NCBI GenBank assembly: GCA_034008185.1
Contig: CM067082.1
Span: 14,120,984-14,184,983, forward strand
Source of the DNA: Gorsachius magnificus
Lineage: Eukaryota > Chordata > Aves > Pelecaniformes > Ardeidae
Direction: 5' to 3'
Length of the DNA stretch: 64,000 nt
The position numbers were made by a program, and so were the translations under genes. Below, piece by piece: positions 12,801 to 26,449 of the stretch. The notes below the pieces were generated by a model. That model made no database searches. It was not told where the DNA came from and saw only the letters and a list, made by a program, of their open reading frames with translations. The first letter of the stretch is position 1. Each line of letters opens with the position of its first letter.

Positions 12801-15800
12801 GAGCAGGTGAGTGTGTGCTGACTGCCACCCTCTTCATTCTGCTTCATTTTTCTCAAAATCCCCCTCTTGAATCACCCTTGGTTTTGCAGTGGATGTTTGC
12901 ACTGTGTGTGATTGATTGAATGTTCTTTGGGCTGTATTTTAGCATGGGTGGGACTGCAAAGGAAGGGGCAAAGCCTTTGTTATTTTCCTCCTTGGTTCCT
13001 CGTCTGGTAAAATATTACAGTACCTTACCGTGCTGTTCCTGTTATGCTTTCTATTTTGTTAAAATGCCCAGAGGTCTTTGGGTGTTTTGTGCCAAAAAAA
13101 TATCCCTACTAGTCTCCTTCCATTTCCTCTCCCACACTCCTCCAGGTCAAACCCCTTCATTTAAGTGTGGCTTCCCACCCTCCTCATTGCCCAACAAAGT
13201 AAAGAGTGAAGAAAAGAAATAGCGTTATTTAACAACTTTGTACAAGTAAAAATAAAGCACAGCTACTTAAAACCCAGGCAGTTTCAGCTATATATTCACT
13301 GAAAATAATAATCTGAAAGCAAGACATTGCATCACCCAGAGGCTTGGAAATGCAGAGAAACTCAATGTTGATATACTTTCTGCAACCACATGGACTGCAA
13401 GAGAGTTTTTCAAAATGTTTTATTAATGTAACTGTGGCAGGATTGCTTTCCTGGGCCTACAGATAGAAAGGCTAGTTTCGGATTCATTTAACTTACTTAG
13501 ACATCAAAGTTAATGCCTGAACATCATCTGATATTATGGGACTTAAACTAAAATGGTGTAATACCTGTCTGGTTAAACCAAAGGGTTAGTAGAGGGTGAG
13601 CTCTGCATGTGTGGAAACCATATTTCGTTGAAATCCAATTTATTTGGTTTGTCTTGAATGAATAAGTTTAATCCAATGACAGCTCTTATCCCAAGGATGG
13701 AGATATGAAGTATTTCTTTGCTTCATGGTGGAAGCTGGGAGCTATTACAGGGAAGGAAATACAGAAGGAGGAAGAGATGGGTGGGAAGAGAGAGAGAAGA
13801 GAACAGGGGATGGAGGAGATTGGGGAGAAAATGCAGAGACTCGGAAAGGGAACACATCTTACTCAGAAACACTGAGTGTAAGAAGGCATTAAGCAGATAA
13901 ACAACAATTTACTACTTAAATCCCATATTCTACCCTTCAAGTATGTGCAGACCTCCCCATGAGGTCACTGGGTGTGCCAGTCTGGGCTGTCAAAAAATAT
14001 GTTGTCTGAAATTCATATCTTGGCCTTCTGGGAGTAGCTGGATGTGGAATTTGGCGCTCGCTGTGGAATGAGTTTGACATTACTGTGCAGAACAACTGAC
14101 GCTGGTGGATGTGTGTCCGAGGTGTGATCGTACAAGGGTACACTTTTTCACCCTCAGCTCATGGGAAAGTTGATCAAGCTTCTTAGTCTGAATAGGTTGT
14201 CTATTAATTTGTGGCCATGGGGTGGTTTTGTGATTTCTTACGTATTAATTCTCACACCTTCCTGAAGGTGATAATTCCTTCTTGAAGTAAGGAAGAGTGT
14301 TATCTGCTTTATCAGGTGCAGCAACCTGAATGTGTCAGGAGACTAATGGAGGTTCTTTCTGGTTATGCAGAGAGTTCATGGGGGAGAAGGGAATGGATCC
14401 ATGACAGAAGAACTGCCCTCCTCTATGGCATGGCTATGTTTACATGACTTCAGTAGGACTAAAATTTACTTCTCGCCAAAAATTTGAGTTTCAAATAGTC
14501 AAAAAAATAAAGTAATTCTAGTAATTAAATACCCAATGGAGCTAATGTTTAGGATCACTACCTAGTTCTCAGGACCTGTTTTGATCCTATTGGCAGCAAT
14601 TGTGCTCCAAATGGCATAACTTGTACATGACAGGAAAACCAAGGAGGCAGCCATACAGTGAGCAGCATCCTTTGAGCTCAGGGACCGGGGTGACACCAGG
14701 GCTAAGGGGGTATTTCCAGGCTTGGGGCTGGCAAAATCTAGAATTGTCAGAAATCAAATGGATTCAGAGGCTAGTCCAAGATTCCCTCTGAGAAAGACTA
14801 AGACCAGTTATACCTGACAAAGCTATCAACCATCCCCTGTAAAACAGTTCAAGTATCATCTAAAAGCAACAGAGATCTCTTCCTAATCCTGAAGAGACAT
14901 TAGACAAAATCTTGAGGCACATGGTTTCTGTCCTTTTTAAAATATTTCTGGCATTCTTTCAACATCTGTGTCTTCATGTCTCCATCAGAATACATTGCTG
15001 AATTTAATCTTGTTTTAAAACATACCCTAGTCTTAATTTTCTTGATGCTGTGTCAAGACATGTATCGCTATTGGTGCCAAAATGTGAAGAAGTATTTTCT
15101 TGCTTCCATTTTAAACCTGCTATCTTTGAATTTCATTGAATCTCTCCTCCTTCTTGTGCTACAAGCCAGAATAAACAACAAAACAAATGGAAAAGCCCTG
15201 TGACCTTCTGACCTGCCCCTCCTTGGCTAAAACAGGTGTAGGAAAAGAAAGTCTCCATCTTCTAAGCTGTTACAGCAAACGAACATGAGAATGGTCACTA
15301 GCAGATAAGCTGTGCTGGGAGAAAAATACCTGCTAGGTAAAAGCCCAAAGATAATTTGGCATTCAGGAAAGAACTGCAAGTCAAGCCTTTACAGATCTAA
15401 GCAGCCCACTACCCATTTTTTCTTCAGTTCAGAAGCTGTCTTGCAAGCATCAAGCTTCTCTTCACACAAGGAGATGATAGTTGTCCTCATCTGGCATATA
15501 CATTAAATACGTTTTAGATTTTGGCTGGGCTGGTTTTTTTTCACTCCCTTCATTCTGGATTTACGTCCCAATGGGGCATTTAAACTGGAGGTGGCAGTGT
15601 GTCTGTCTGTACCCCAGCCCTGTCAATCCAGTTGCTGACAAGGAGAAACAGTGAATTAAAGAGTCATGCAGCTTCAGTTCAGTTTCTCTCTCAAAAATAG
15701 ATATCGATGTGAAGTAGCCATGAAAGGACTTTTTGTGTACGGCTTTATCCTCCCATAGCAGGGGTTGCTGTAATGAACTGAGGAAATGTGAGATGAAGTG

Positions 15801-18018
15801 GGAATCCAGGCATGGATGAAAAAACTGACAAAATGTCAGGAATTCTTTTTTTGTAAATCTAAATGTAGAACTGAAACCAGAGCTGAAATGTATTAAATAA
15901 CTGTCAAGTGGAGAATTACTGGGAGCTGCCTTCCACTCTGAGTAGAAGATGCCTTTCAAAATACTAAGCAGCATCATTTTCAGCTGATGCTTCACACAGC
16001 AGTATATGGGAATGCAAAATTGGGATTAGATGCACAGCCAGGGTAGAATGGCATCCTGCTACAGGCTCTGGCAAAAAATGCTGATTAACACCCACTGGGA
16101 ACCTGCCCCCACGCCCTGAAGAGCTGTAGAGGTGCAGAAACATTTAATAGCTACCGTGTTGTGGCCTTACATTGCCATCTCATTCCCATCATGAAAGGGC
16201 AGTCCTGATCAAAGTCGTGGACAGCACGGCATGTAGGGAGACCTTCTTTGACATTTCAGGTGAGATCACAATGAAAGAAAGAATTACGCACAAAAGGAGC
16301 TGACTGAGGCATGGAAAATATCGGGAGCCCAGGCCAGTTGGATACTTTGTTGATGACCTCATGGTTTTTCATCACCAACTGGTCTGTGTTATCCTTCCCT
16401 CTCCCTCTCACCCCCCACCAACAGTGAGCACTCCCCACCATGAGCTCTTACGGACAAAATGTAAGAGTGGAGGCCGGAGCCTGTGGCTCTCTGCTGTGCC
16501 TTGGTCACAGGTTTTGGTGTGTTGTGCTCAAAGACAGTCACACTTGTGTCATGTTGGTGACCACAGGAGGAGCTGACATGTTGAAAGAGCGAGATGTAGG
16601 GAGACCTTAATGCCATACATAGATTCTTACAGAAACCTGTAGCAAAAAGTATAGAACAGCATAATAATCAAGGACAGTGCTTCAACTTTCTGCTTCACCT
16701 TTCCTGCTGAATGACTGAAATGAAGGTGTGTTTCTTGAATTGGACTCTCACCCTGGTCAATCATCCAGGCTGTGAGGGCATTGCGCCCCAGGACAGGTGC
16801 CTGCAAAGCTGTCCATCTGACTTCAAAGAGCATGAAAGCTCTTCACAGATAGTTAATTTGTGCCTCCAAACAAGTTTTAATGGCACTATGTTATATCATC
16901 CCCACCCACTGACACCAAAAGAGGTTCTCCATTCAGTGGAGGAGCACCACTGGTACTTGATACTTCTGAGCTTTGTTTGATGAATAAAAGCCCAGACCAG
17001 CACTGTCCACAGACTAAAAACTGTGCCAAACCTTTCCAATAGTGGTGTCCTGTGCTGACCTGAGGTAGGAGCATTGCAAAAACCTTTCTCCTTCATTTTG
17101 ACAAATCAGCTTTTATTAAGCTTTTTGGTTCTACTTGATGGAAGAGAGATATAAAGCTTTATGCTACAACAACTAATCCACCTAATTAAGGTGAGCCAGG
17201 CTTCAACCTTGGCTCTCTTAAAGAGCATGACATTGAATGGCAGTGGTCTGTCTCACCACAAAAAACTCAGCTGCTCTGATGGTGGAAACTCACTTCAGGG
17301 ATTGCATCCGAGTGCAGCACTCATAAACCAGACACGTGGCTCCATTCACTCTGCAGCATTTGCTTCAGAGCACCTGTCCCTGTCTCTAGACCATTCTGAA
17401 GCTGTGAGGTGATTTTTTCTGAAAGAAATCAAGGGCAGACAAGTGAATGCTAACTGTGCTTTCATAAAGGCACTGGTTCCAGCCACCATCCCCATGGACC
17501 GAGGCTGGGAAGGATGCAGAAAGGCTCCAGGCTGGCTGTGGGACACATCCTGTCTTCTGGGCATTGCATTATTTCACTATCCTTTATTTATTTTTGTTTA
17601 ATTTTGTTTTGTCTTAAATATAAAAGCTAAGTAAATAAGTGGGAGGGTGAAGACAGAGACTGGGACAACCTTGCAAACAGTATGATTTCACCTTTTCTGA
17701 TAGGTTTTGTTGTTTCATTTCACCTACATTAGGGCTTTGCCTAGCTTTTGATCTCAGACTCGCTACTAGAACAGGTTTGCTGTTAAAAAAATACTGCTTT
17801 TAAATGACGTTTGCTTTTAAGTAAGTCTGGAGTGTGATTATTGTGACTTGAGAAAATAAGAGACTGTTTGTTTTAACTGAATTCATAACATATGTTTGTA
17901 ATAAATGGACTTGGGCAGTTGTCCTGATGCTAAATGGGCCAAAATTAGAAATTACTGCAGTGTTGGTGAAATTTCAGCACTGAGAAATCCAGCAAAAAAG
18001 AATCATGTGTGAAAGTTA
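12801..18018. other. Unique non-coding DNA with a purine-rich patch
   Basis: No gene is recognised. A purine-rich plus-strand patch at about 13749-13852 consists of GGA/GAA/GAGA runs. The minus-strand frame at 15561-15995 (144 codons) shows no known domain and has AT-rich, non-coding-like codon use. Confidence 0.6.
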
Positions 18019-18185
18019 ACAACTGAGCAGAGTGCGGGAGCTCGGGGGCAGGATTTACAGCTGCATGGTATGCTGGGGGACAGGGAGCGGTGGAAACGTG
18101 TGCTCAGAGGGAAGAAAGAGTTTCTGAGGCTCCCAGCAAGACTGCGCCGCATTGCCATGCGTGGGGCTGCAGACCGAGCTCAGCC
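18019..18185. promoter_or_regulatory. Small CpG cluster of unknown function
   Basis: About eight CpG dinucleotides fall within roughly 160 bp, in surroundings where CpG is very rare, as expected in methylated vertebrate DNA. A plus-strand open frame (18070-18273) passes through it and encodes an arginine-rich stretch without a recognisable domain. Such a cluster may mark an unmethylated regulatory element, a decayed exon or a C+G-rich old insertion. The sequence does not decide between these. Confidence 0.25.
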
Positions 18186-18718
18186 ATCAGCCACCTGCAT
18201 TTCTCCTCAGGAGCAGCAGTTCCTGCTCAGACCACCTACTTTGAAAACCAAAGCCAGTGAAGGCAGAATTTAACTGCTCGGGTTCAAGACAGTGATGCAA
18301 ACTGCCTGTGACCCAGGGAGCTGAAGGACTTCTTTGGCTGGCCGTGCCTCCAACTTTGCCTGAAAAGTTCACAGTGTATCTCTAGATGCAATGCCTCATT
18401 TGACGGTCTAAGACGACAGGCTGAATTTCACTGGGGAAATTTCATCTCACAGTTCCCACCACCTCCTCCTTTGATGACACAAGGTCTAGGATGGACACCA
18501 AAAGAGCACACACCAGAGAGACCTCTGACTACAGAAACTCTTCCATCCCCATTTGCAAGGGATTTCATAAAACCAGACAGGTTTCTCTAGTATAGTTGCT
18601 TACAGTGCAAGTGCTCTACCTTTGTCTTCTTTGACTTGAATGACTAGATGGTGCAAAGAGGAAATGTCATCCTGTGCCCTTCACAGCTGCAGAGTGTGCA
18701 AAGCTTCTAACTCCTGTG

Positions 18719-18736
18719 CCCCCCCCCCCCCCCCCC
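18719..18736. repeat. Poly-C homopolymer, 18 C
   Basis: Uninterrupted run of 18 C. The length is probably uncertain in the assembly, as is usual for long C runs. Confidence 0.95.
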
Positions 18737-21700
18737 AAGCTCACCTCCTTCTCTGCTCTCCAGGCATCGTAGCTCTGATGGAACAGTTGCCTCCTTTTCT
18801 TTACTGTGATTTCCTTAATAAACTAGACTAAGCCTTGGACTTAATCCCAGCACAGTAAGCACTGACTGAAGCAGTGAACAAAGCCTTGAGGGAAAACTCC
18901 ACAAGAACATTTTAGAATGAAAGCATCTAAGAGTAAACAAAATTAAAAAAAACAATAAAGTCTACAACATAAGTGCCCTTCCCTCCAACTTATCTTTTTT
19001 GAACTTGGGCTTGCAAAAGAGCATCCTTGGACTGCTTTGTCTCTTCCTTCCTGAGAAAGGGTTTTTAGTTCTTTAATTCTCTTCTGATCTCTTTATTTCA
19101 GGGATGCTCTGCATGGCAGAACAACCCTACTGTTTCAGCCTGTGGTCAGGAAACATGCAGATGTTCTGAAATGACTCTCTGATTCCATGTCAAGAGGTTT
19201 CTCATCTTGATCCATTATGTTATTTCCCAGATTGTTTTTCCAACAGCTGTCCACTAAGTAAGCTGAAAACATTCACATAGAGAGTAATTTTTTACCGAAC
19301 AGCAACGGAGTCTTGGTCTAGGTCAGCTCCTATTGTTGGTGTTGTTACACACAAGCCAGCTACAGTCTTGGGGGTGGGGGGTGGGGTGTAAGTTAATGTT
19401 ATCACCCCCCTTCCCACTTGGACATGTAGCAGCTCTGTGCATACCTCATTTAGCCTGTGGGAGGCTGTCACTGCTTAGGTTGATGGACAAGGCCCTGCTT
19501 AATCCCTCCATATCTGCAGTGACCACCAATAGGAGAAAGCCAAGATCTCACAGGAAACATGTCTATTGGGTCGGACACATGTGGTCTGACATGGGCCAAA
19601 ACCGCAGAGAGAGGAATGGATTTTTGCTTGGCTGAGTATTGTGTTGCGCTCGCTGCTGGGTGGCAGATCAGGCTTTGCTCCTGTTGCATGACAAGGATGT
19701 CCCAAGCCTTTGATTTACGTTCCTATTGACTACTGTGCAAAGAAGTGACGTAACCATCATTATAAGTCAATATTACACCTTCACCTTAGGTAGACATTTT
19801 CTACCACAGTCAAGAGTGTCATTACTGATACTACTCTCTGTTTTTACACTTTTGCTTAGAAATGGCATTATCCTTAGTATCTTTTAACTCTTTTCTACTT
19901 ACCAGACTCTTCCAAACAAGTTTTGGTGCAACTACGGACAGCTATAGGTTGCAACGGGAAAAATTGTACTTTTCTATACATCAAAACCCAAATGGGGTCA
20001 AGGTATACTTCTAGTACGTATGCACTAGAAGATGCCAAATTGGGACATTATTGATGGAAGGATATCTTCAGCAGAATGCGTAAGTGTTTAGTAGAGACAG
20101 GATCTGCCCACAACACAGCCTGCAAAGAGAGCACCAAAAGGGTTGCATATCTTAAGGCTGTTGCCTCTACTGAATAGCACAGCTTACAGGGGGAAGGACT
20201 GGATGCTGTAATGACATTTGGTGCTTAGCCAGTAACAGTGCTTTACTGTCTGTTGTTCTTAAGATACACTATAAGGAAGGAACATACACTGTGTGGTGGG
20301 TGTGTGAAGAATAACAAGCATGCTATAGCCAGGTACTATATCTTAAGGCAAACTCATTTGATGAATTCCAGTTACATTTCCAGTTGAAATGACTTTTGAA
20401 ATGTGATTGTAATTAAATTCCTTAAAGGCTTATGGAAAAGGCATACCCCCTTCTGCAATATCTGTGGGCCCTAAAGCTGCACAATATACTGAGAGACTAT
20501 GGAGCCTTTGTTTGATTATACAAGTAATTAAATTTAAAATTTTATTAAACTTGTTAATAAAGACATAAAACATAGAGCTTCATACTTTGCTTTGATTTGT
20601 TGTGAGCTTTCACTAAATCCACAATTTCCTGGCACATGAATACACTGTGTTTAAGGCTACTCTGGTTTAACCACGTAAATTCAAAATAGTGACATCACTT
20701 CAAAGGGGGCAGAGAAGGAAACCAGTTGGGCTGCATCAAATAAACTCTCTCTAAAGGCACAGGGTTCATCCTACATAAAGCAGCTGTGTGAAGTTAGGGT
20801 TGGCACCTAAAGGCACTGGTCAGCTTCAGGGTGAAGAGCAATGCCCAGCAGACCAGCAGAGGGCTTCACCTTGTTCTGGTGAGACATCAGAAGGCCTTCT
20901 TTGTCCTACCAGAGATGGCTGTGAAGTTCTGGAAGTTATTATGATCTGTTTCAAAGTTGAAGGGGTATCTATGACAGATGAACTCCTCAAAGACAGGCCA
21001 GAGGGATCTCCCAGTCCTTTGGCTGGAGGAGCCAGCCTGGAAGAGCCAGGGAGGCATCCTAGATCCAGGAAACAGCCCACTGTTACTTATCCTTACCTTA
21101 TCCCTTCAGGCCAGGCTTCAGGCTGTAATTGCCAGAGTGTGCTCACTGAATCATAGGCTCAGGTCCTTATTTTAAACTTATGTATGCTTCTAAAATATGA
21201 CAAAAATAGAATCCAAGTTAAGCTCTTCTCTTGTGAGCTTCCTTGTCCATGTAGAGGAAAGACTGAGGTTTCAAATCCTGAGTTCCCTTCTGTCTCTTCT
21301 TCTCCAGATAAAAAGGGCAGAAAGGCCCACAATTAATATAAAAGATCTTCCATTCCTGTGAAGCCAGTGGTAAGAAAAGAATTCTCCAACACAAATGAAC
21401 AGTGATGCTGAAGGTCATACAACTTTTCTTTGTAATGCGGCCCTTCATATGACTGCCTTCATAGGGGTTAATTTGCAGAGGTTTGCTGTCATTGCACATA
21501 TTAGGAAAGACATGTAAAAGATTTTCTTCTCCTTTCAAATATGAATTATAATATAATCACACTTATGCTGTTAAAAGCACAGATTATAAAACACAGGTGC
21601 TACAAGGTGGCCTCCCTGGCTCTGCTATTATATAGCTTCCTCAGCTCATGTTTAAACATTTACATTTGTTCATCTGACATTAACATACCTTTTGCTGTGC

Positions 21701-22302
21701 CATACACCCGGATGAAATTGTGTTCTTAGGACAAGGCAAGGAAGGAAAACTTCGTAAAGCTACTCAGCCTCACAGCTGTAACTTGAAGCAATTTTGGCCT
21801 TTCACGGGAGGAGAGAAAGAAGAGAGGAAGAAGGGTATGTGTATATTCATTATAGTCCTTAAAGTTTACAGAAACACAGGTTCCCAAGAGCCATCTCAAT
21901 AATGGTTTTAGTCAAATATTTATATTGCTATAACTTTATGTGTTTAATGATTTTCCCCATTAAGGTTTTTGTGGTTTAGCAAGGAAAATCCAAATATTCT
22001 TGATAATGATTGGTGAGTTAAAATCTCTTGTAGCAACACAGTGTATAAAAAACTGCCTTTTTCACACATCTGGAAAGACTCCATTTTTTATCTGCCAGAG
22101 CCTTACAAGGGCAGCTTATTACATAAATAAACAGCAGAATATATGTAGTCATAGAATGACTGAATTGAGTATAATCTTACAAAAACAAACCCTGTCTCAA
22201 TACTCCTTTGTTTGTTGCCTTTTGGCACTATTATTGACTCTCCTGTGTGTACTGTATAATCATTTCTGCCCCCACTTTCTCCCTGATGTGAAACGCATCC
22301 AG
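18737..22302. other. Unique non-coding DNA
   Basis: No gene is recognised. A very AT-rich piece at about 20500-20600 contains TAATTAAA and TTTATTAAA motifs of the homeodomain type. The plus-strand frame 20788-21156 (122 codons) has no recognisable domain. Confidence 0.6.
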
Positions 22303-22406
22303 GTGGTCAGCAGCAATAAGGCCAAGGCTTGCCTAGTGGTGCAACCTTCTGGAGCCGAATATATCCTGGAAGTGGGATCTCTGATTCTCACACATGTTCC
22401 GAGTGG
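22303..22406 (+). other. Weak exon candidate
   Basis: A 104-nt open stretch follows an AG at 22301-22302, which is preceded by moderately pyrimidine-rich DNA. It ends at a good splice donor (GAGTGG then GTAAGA, GT at 22407). In the open frame it reads VVSSNKAKACLVVQPSGAEY and continues to a hydrophobic end, with the in-frame stop lying in the donor itself. The piece has CpG dinucleotides although the surroundings have few. I recognise no family, and nearby exons cannot be linked to it. Confidence 0.12.
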
Positions 22407-22408
22407 GT

Positions 22409-25400
22409 AAGAGCACCACCACTATTCAAGAGGTCACAGACTTTGTATGAAACAAATCTGGCCTGCTGGAGAACAAGTTATTTCTTCTGAGCAACTCTGC
22501 AAAGAAGGTAAGGGACCCATGTCTCCTTCATAGCCATGACTGTCCCAAAAAGTACTTTCTACTGGAAGACTGTTACTGTCACCCGAAAGGAGAAAGTTCA
22601 TGAGCCATCATAGGGGAGGAAACAGTCCCAGAAACCAAACGAAATTCACTCTTGGCTGAATTAAAAACATTTTCTAATCTCTTGCAGACCCATCTATGAA
22701 CGCCTCTTGTCGCTGAGGGAAAATACTGTCACTTTGTTCTGGAGCAACAGGCTGCCCCTAGGGTGATTACCTCCTGCTCAGTCCTTTGATGGGAAGGAAA
22801 CTCTGCTGCTGCAGCACACATAGCCTGGCTATAAACACCTATTTCATATACTTGCTGGTGAAACACGACCCTCCTGTGCCAGGTCTGAGTTACCAAATCT
22901 GGTGCCTTCTGGCAGTGAAAAGGTTGGAGCATCCTGCAAGCATGGGATGCACTCCCATATGCAGAAGGGAAATGGCATTGTAACTATGGCAGAAGAGATG
23001 ATTTAGTTTCCGTGTATTTTTGTCATCTCAACAATAACGTGTACTAGAGGAGAACAGAAAATAAAAGAAAGGCATTTAATGTTTTTGTTTCTAGCTATTT
23101 ATCTTAACCTGATCCTAGAAGCAATAGAAAAGCACTGACATGGAAAACTAAGTAGTCTAATCAGATGACATTTACTGAAAGCACACTTTCGTTTCCATCT
23201 TTTTGTTAGATACTTTTTTTTCTGAGTCATGATTTCAGTGATACAGGTCTATCTATTCTCCCTGTTGCATCAGATAGCAGCTACAGAGATATGTCTTTAT
23301 CTCCTCCATTTTTTAAGCTCGGGGAAGGGAGGAAATGACTTGTCAGGAATGCCTTTGGCACAGAGTTCGTTGTTCAGGAACATTTCTGTGATACTGCCAT
23401 TTGAAATGAATGTAAGGGAGGGAGGATGTCCCTGAAGTTCAGTCCTGTCTGTATGTATTCATGCGTTGGGTGAAGGAATTAAGTTCCTATAGGTAAATGA
23501 AGTTCAGCCCAAACCCTGGAAACCCAAAACTCAAAGTAAGATTTCAGCTTGGCATCATCTTATGTATGGGATCTCTGCTGCACCAAGCACAGCAGTTTGG
23601 AAATCAGAGACCTCAGGCTGCAATTGCTCAAAGCAACCCACATGTGGGTTGATGTGGTTTTCTGCTTCTGCCCTGGGTCTGTCAAAGGAGGGAGGCTGTG
23701 GTAGGACACTGTGTCTGGGACATCCAATCTGTCTGCACAGCTCCATAGCTTCCCTGGTGCCGTGGGACTTGGCAGCCCTGAGCAGCCGACACAGGGTGGG
23801 AATGCTCACCATGCACAGCACAGGGAGGGGAAGCAGAAGAGAAGTCGTGATGCTTCATGGGAGGCCTGAGCTACCCCCACCATCAGCTGGAAATCTAGGA
23901 ATCGGAGTCACAAAACCAGACGGTGCTGGGACACACACACAAGATAAGGAAGCAGCAAGACCTAAACCTGTGCAAATGCAAATACCGTCTTTTCACAGCC
24001 AGCCACCAACACATGCCTGGCTGGAAGCAAACCCATAGACTTTGGGGTGCACCCACCAAGGGACAGGAACTGAGAGAGAGTGCCAGGCAGTGCTCATGGG
24101 CACCAGCTGGGGAACACAGGGGCATGGGACAGCCAGAAAAGGAACACATTGTTTTGCTTGTTATTAGAAAGTTAAGCCAGTTCCAAAACATCAAACACCC
24201 ACAAATATTGAACTCAGTTTTCCACATTTATAGAGCTGAGTACTGAAAAGACATCATTTAGGGGAGAAGACAGTGAGCTATTTTGCTGGGATCCTTCAGA
24301 TGCCATGGCTTAAATGCATTCATGATGTTAACCCAGCTCTCTGCTCTTCTGAGTTGTGTGTTCAAACAGTCCCTCCACACACAGACACAGATCAACCTTG
24401 TCATTATAATTTGTCACACATCTCATTTTATGTGTGGTGTTGTACGGGAGTATTATATCCTCCACATACTGCTGTAGGCTGTGAGTCTGGAGCAAAGCAT
24501 GAATGGGGGTGGGGAAGAAAAGCAGGAGTGGGAAAAGGACAAAAAAAGAAGGAAATAGCAGACATTAGTAACTACCAAATTTCCTCTGGAGATTTGATGT
24601 TTCCTGTAGAAATAAGTCAGTGCCCCGGCAGTGTTGACAGTACAGTGGAGACATACTCAAGCTAACATTGAAGCTACCATCAGCACTCTCAGAACCATGG
24701 GAACTGGGGCTGGCTACCAAATCACTGGAGCAGCATAGTGGATGGTCAGCTCTGAACCACTGTGAAGAGGCAGCTACCAACATCTGGACTAGCGAGTCTA
24801 ACGTTAGCGTGCCCACATCACCCTGCAACATAACCAGAGGGATTGTGTGCATACACCTACAGTGAAAGATACATCTTTGCTGCACCTTCTTTTGGATCCT
24901 AACCTGTCACATGCTCATACTTTCTCTTTGGTGCAGTAAGTCCGAAGTATACAGCAAAGGAGATGTAGTTTGATTATTTTGTTGGCGTTTTTTGATTATT
25001 TTATTGGGTTTTATGCCTCATCAGATCTTTTGCAAAAGCTGTTTAGAAACATATTTTCTTCTCTTAATGTCGAGTCTTTCCTTCAAAAAGGCAAAACAGA
25101 GAATCTGTAAAGAATCTAGCCATGTCTTTGCAGACAACAGGAGGTTTAACAAAGTGTTATACTCAAATTTGTGTAAAATGTCATACCAGTTTAAGTCCCA
25201 AGGCATTCATGCAAACTTGTTTCGTAATTTTACTGATCTAATGCCTTGAAAAAAAAAGCCGGTCATGAAAAATAAAACTAACAAGAGCAGAACAGTGAGT
25301 AGCACAATTTCCATTCCACAAGTAATATTGTTATTTGAAATCATTTTGCCTGAAATCAGAAGATAACTAATTTTCAACTGAAGTTGGAATATTTTTTAAA

Positions 25401-26061
25401 AATCTTTGGTATAAATTTTGTGTAACTAGAAGATCTTGGCTTTGAGAAAATGAAAATAATTCAGTCCAGACCTGAAGTCCACTGTTTAATTAACATTTAC
25501 CTCAGTTCTGTTTTATTTCTAAAGTGAACTCCAGAAAAATACTCAAATGAAAAATAGGATTTGGAGTTAAGCATTTCATTTGGCCTCATTTCTCAGGAAA
25601 CACAGGTTAACCTGAAGTACTTTTTCACCACAGTGAAAAAATCTTTATGGCACCGCTTACAACCATTGTGCAAAAGGCAGAACAAATCACAGTCACCTAA
25701 ACAGGGGGCTTGAGAACATTACCAAGACTGTGGAGGGAAGTGCTCTGGTGTGAACAGCTGTGGCAGAACCGGTCTTTTAGCAGCATACTTACGATAATCT
25801 TTCTCCCCTAACATCTACTTTGACTGAGTGACATAAGCTGTCAGTAAGAGCACATTTTTTCCCAGCAGAAGCATGGGGGCTTTTGCTAAAACAACTCTGT
25901 ATTGGGCATTTACCAGAAACCTCAGCGTAAGCGTAAGCCTTGCTTATGGCAAACCGCCCATAGCTTTATGTCAGCAAAATATGCAAGCAAAAAAAGAGTG
26001 TCATGCTAGATAACTCTACCAAACCATTTCTCCTGATTTTGTTACCTAAACAAAAACCAAA
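22409..26061. other. Unique non-coding DNA
   Basis: No gene is recognised. The C+G-rich piece at about 23560-24150 has overlapping open frames on both strands (up to 158 codons) without known domains. Another strong donor-like site (AAGAAG then GTAAGG) lies near 22508, but no matching exon is visible. Confidence 0.6.
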
Positions 26062-26400
26062 ACAATCCCCTCCCTTCATCCTCCCCCCTCCTTCCCCTTC
26101 CCTCCTACGTTAAAAGAGCAGCAGCAGCCTGCTCAGGCTATAAAAACTCCCAGTCTTTTCACAGCCCCAGTCCCCAAGGGCCAGAGGAGCAGCCTGCTCT
26201 CCACCAACCTCCTTCCAAAAAATGCCCCCACCCCTTGAAAGTGAGTCATTTTTATGGGGCTCCCCAGGGCACTCCCGACTGCTTTCGCTCAGAAACCCCC
26301 CTCCGCTACCCTGGACTTTCCACCTGTGAGGAGATGGCCCGCGGGGGACCAGAGCAGCGTTTGGTTACTTCCCCGTCTGCCAGATGCAGGGTGGGGTCTC
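26062..26400 (+). promoter_or_regulatory. Candidate TATA-box promoter with first-exon-like segment
   Basis: In order: a C/T-rich tract (26062-26106); a TATA box TATAAAAA (26139-26146) preceded by AGCAGCCTGCTC (26123-26134), which recurs 65 bp later (26188-26199); an ATG at 26222; a consensus splice donor GTGAGT at 26241; and an AP-1 site TGAGTCA (26242-26248) overlapping that donor. A CpG cluster follows (about eight CpG in 26270-26380). A start site about 30 bp past the TATA box would give a first exon of roughly 70 nt ending at the donor. These elements fit a regulated, tissue-specific promoter, but no downstream coding exon was found and TATA-like runs occur by chance. Confidence 0.3.
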
Positions 26401-26430
26401 TCCACTCCAGTATCACATGATGTCAAAACA

Positions 26431-26449
26431 TTTTTTTTAAAAAAAAAAA
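26431..26449. repeat. T8A11 homopolymer junction
   Basis: Eight T followed by eleven A. It is a rigid A-tract and low-complexity, with no associated retroelement body. Confidence 0.85.

Noticed and set aside
23562..24246. Overlapping ORFs of 107-158 codons in C+G-rich DNA
   Set aside because: Frames are open on both strands over the same bases, there are no domains or consistent splice borders, and C+G-rich DNA has fewer stop codons by chance.
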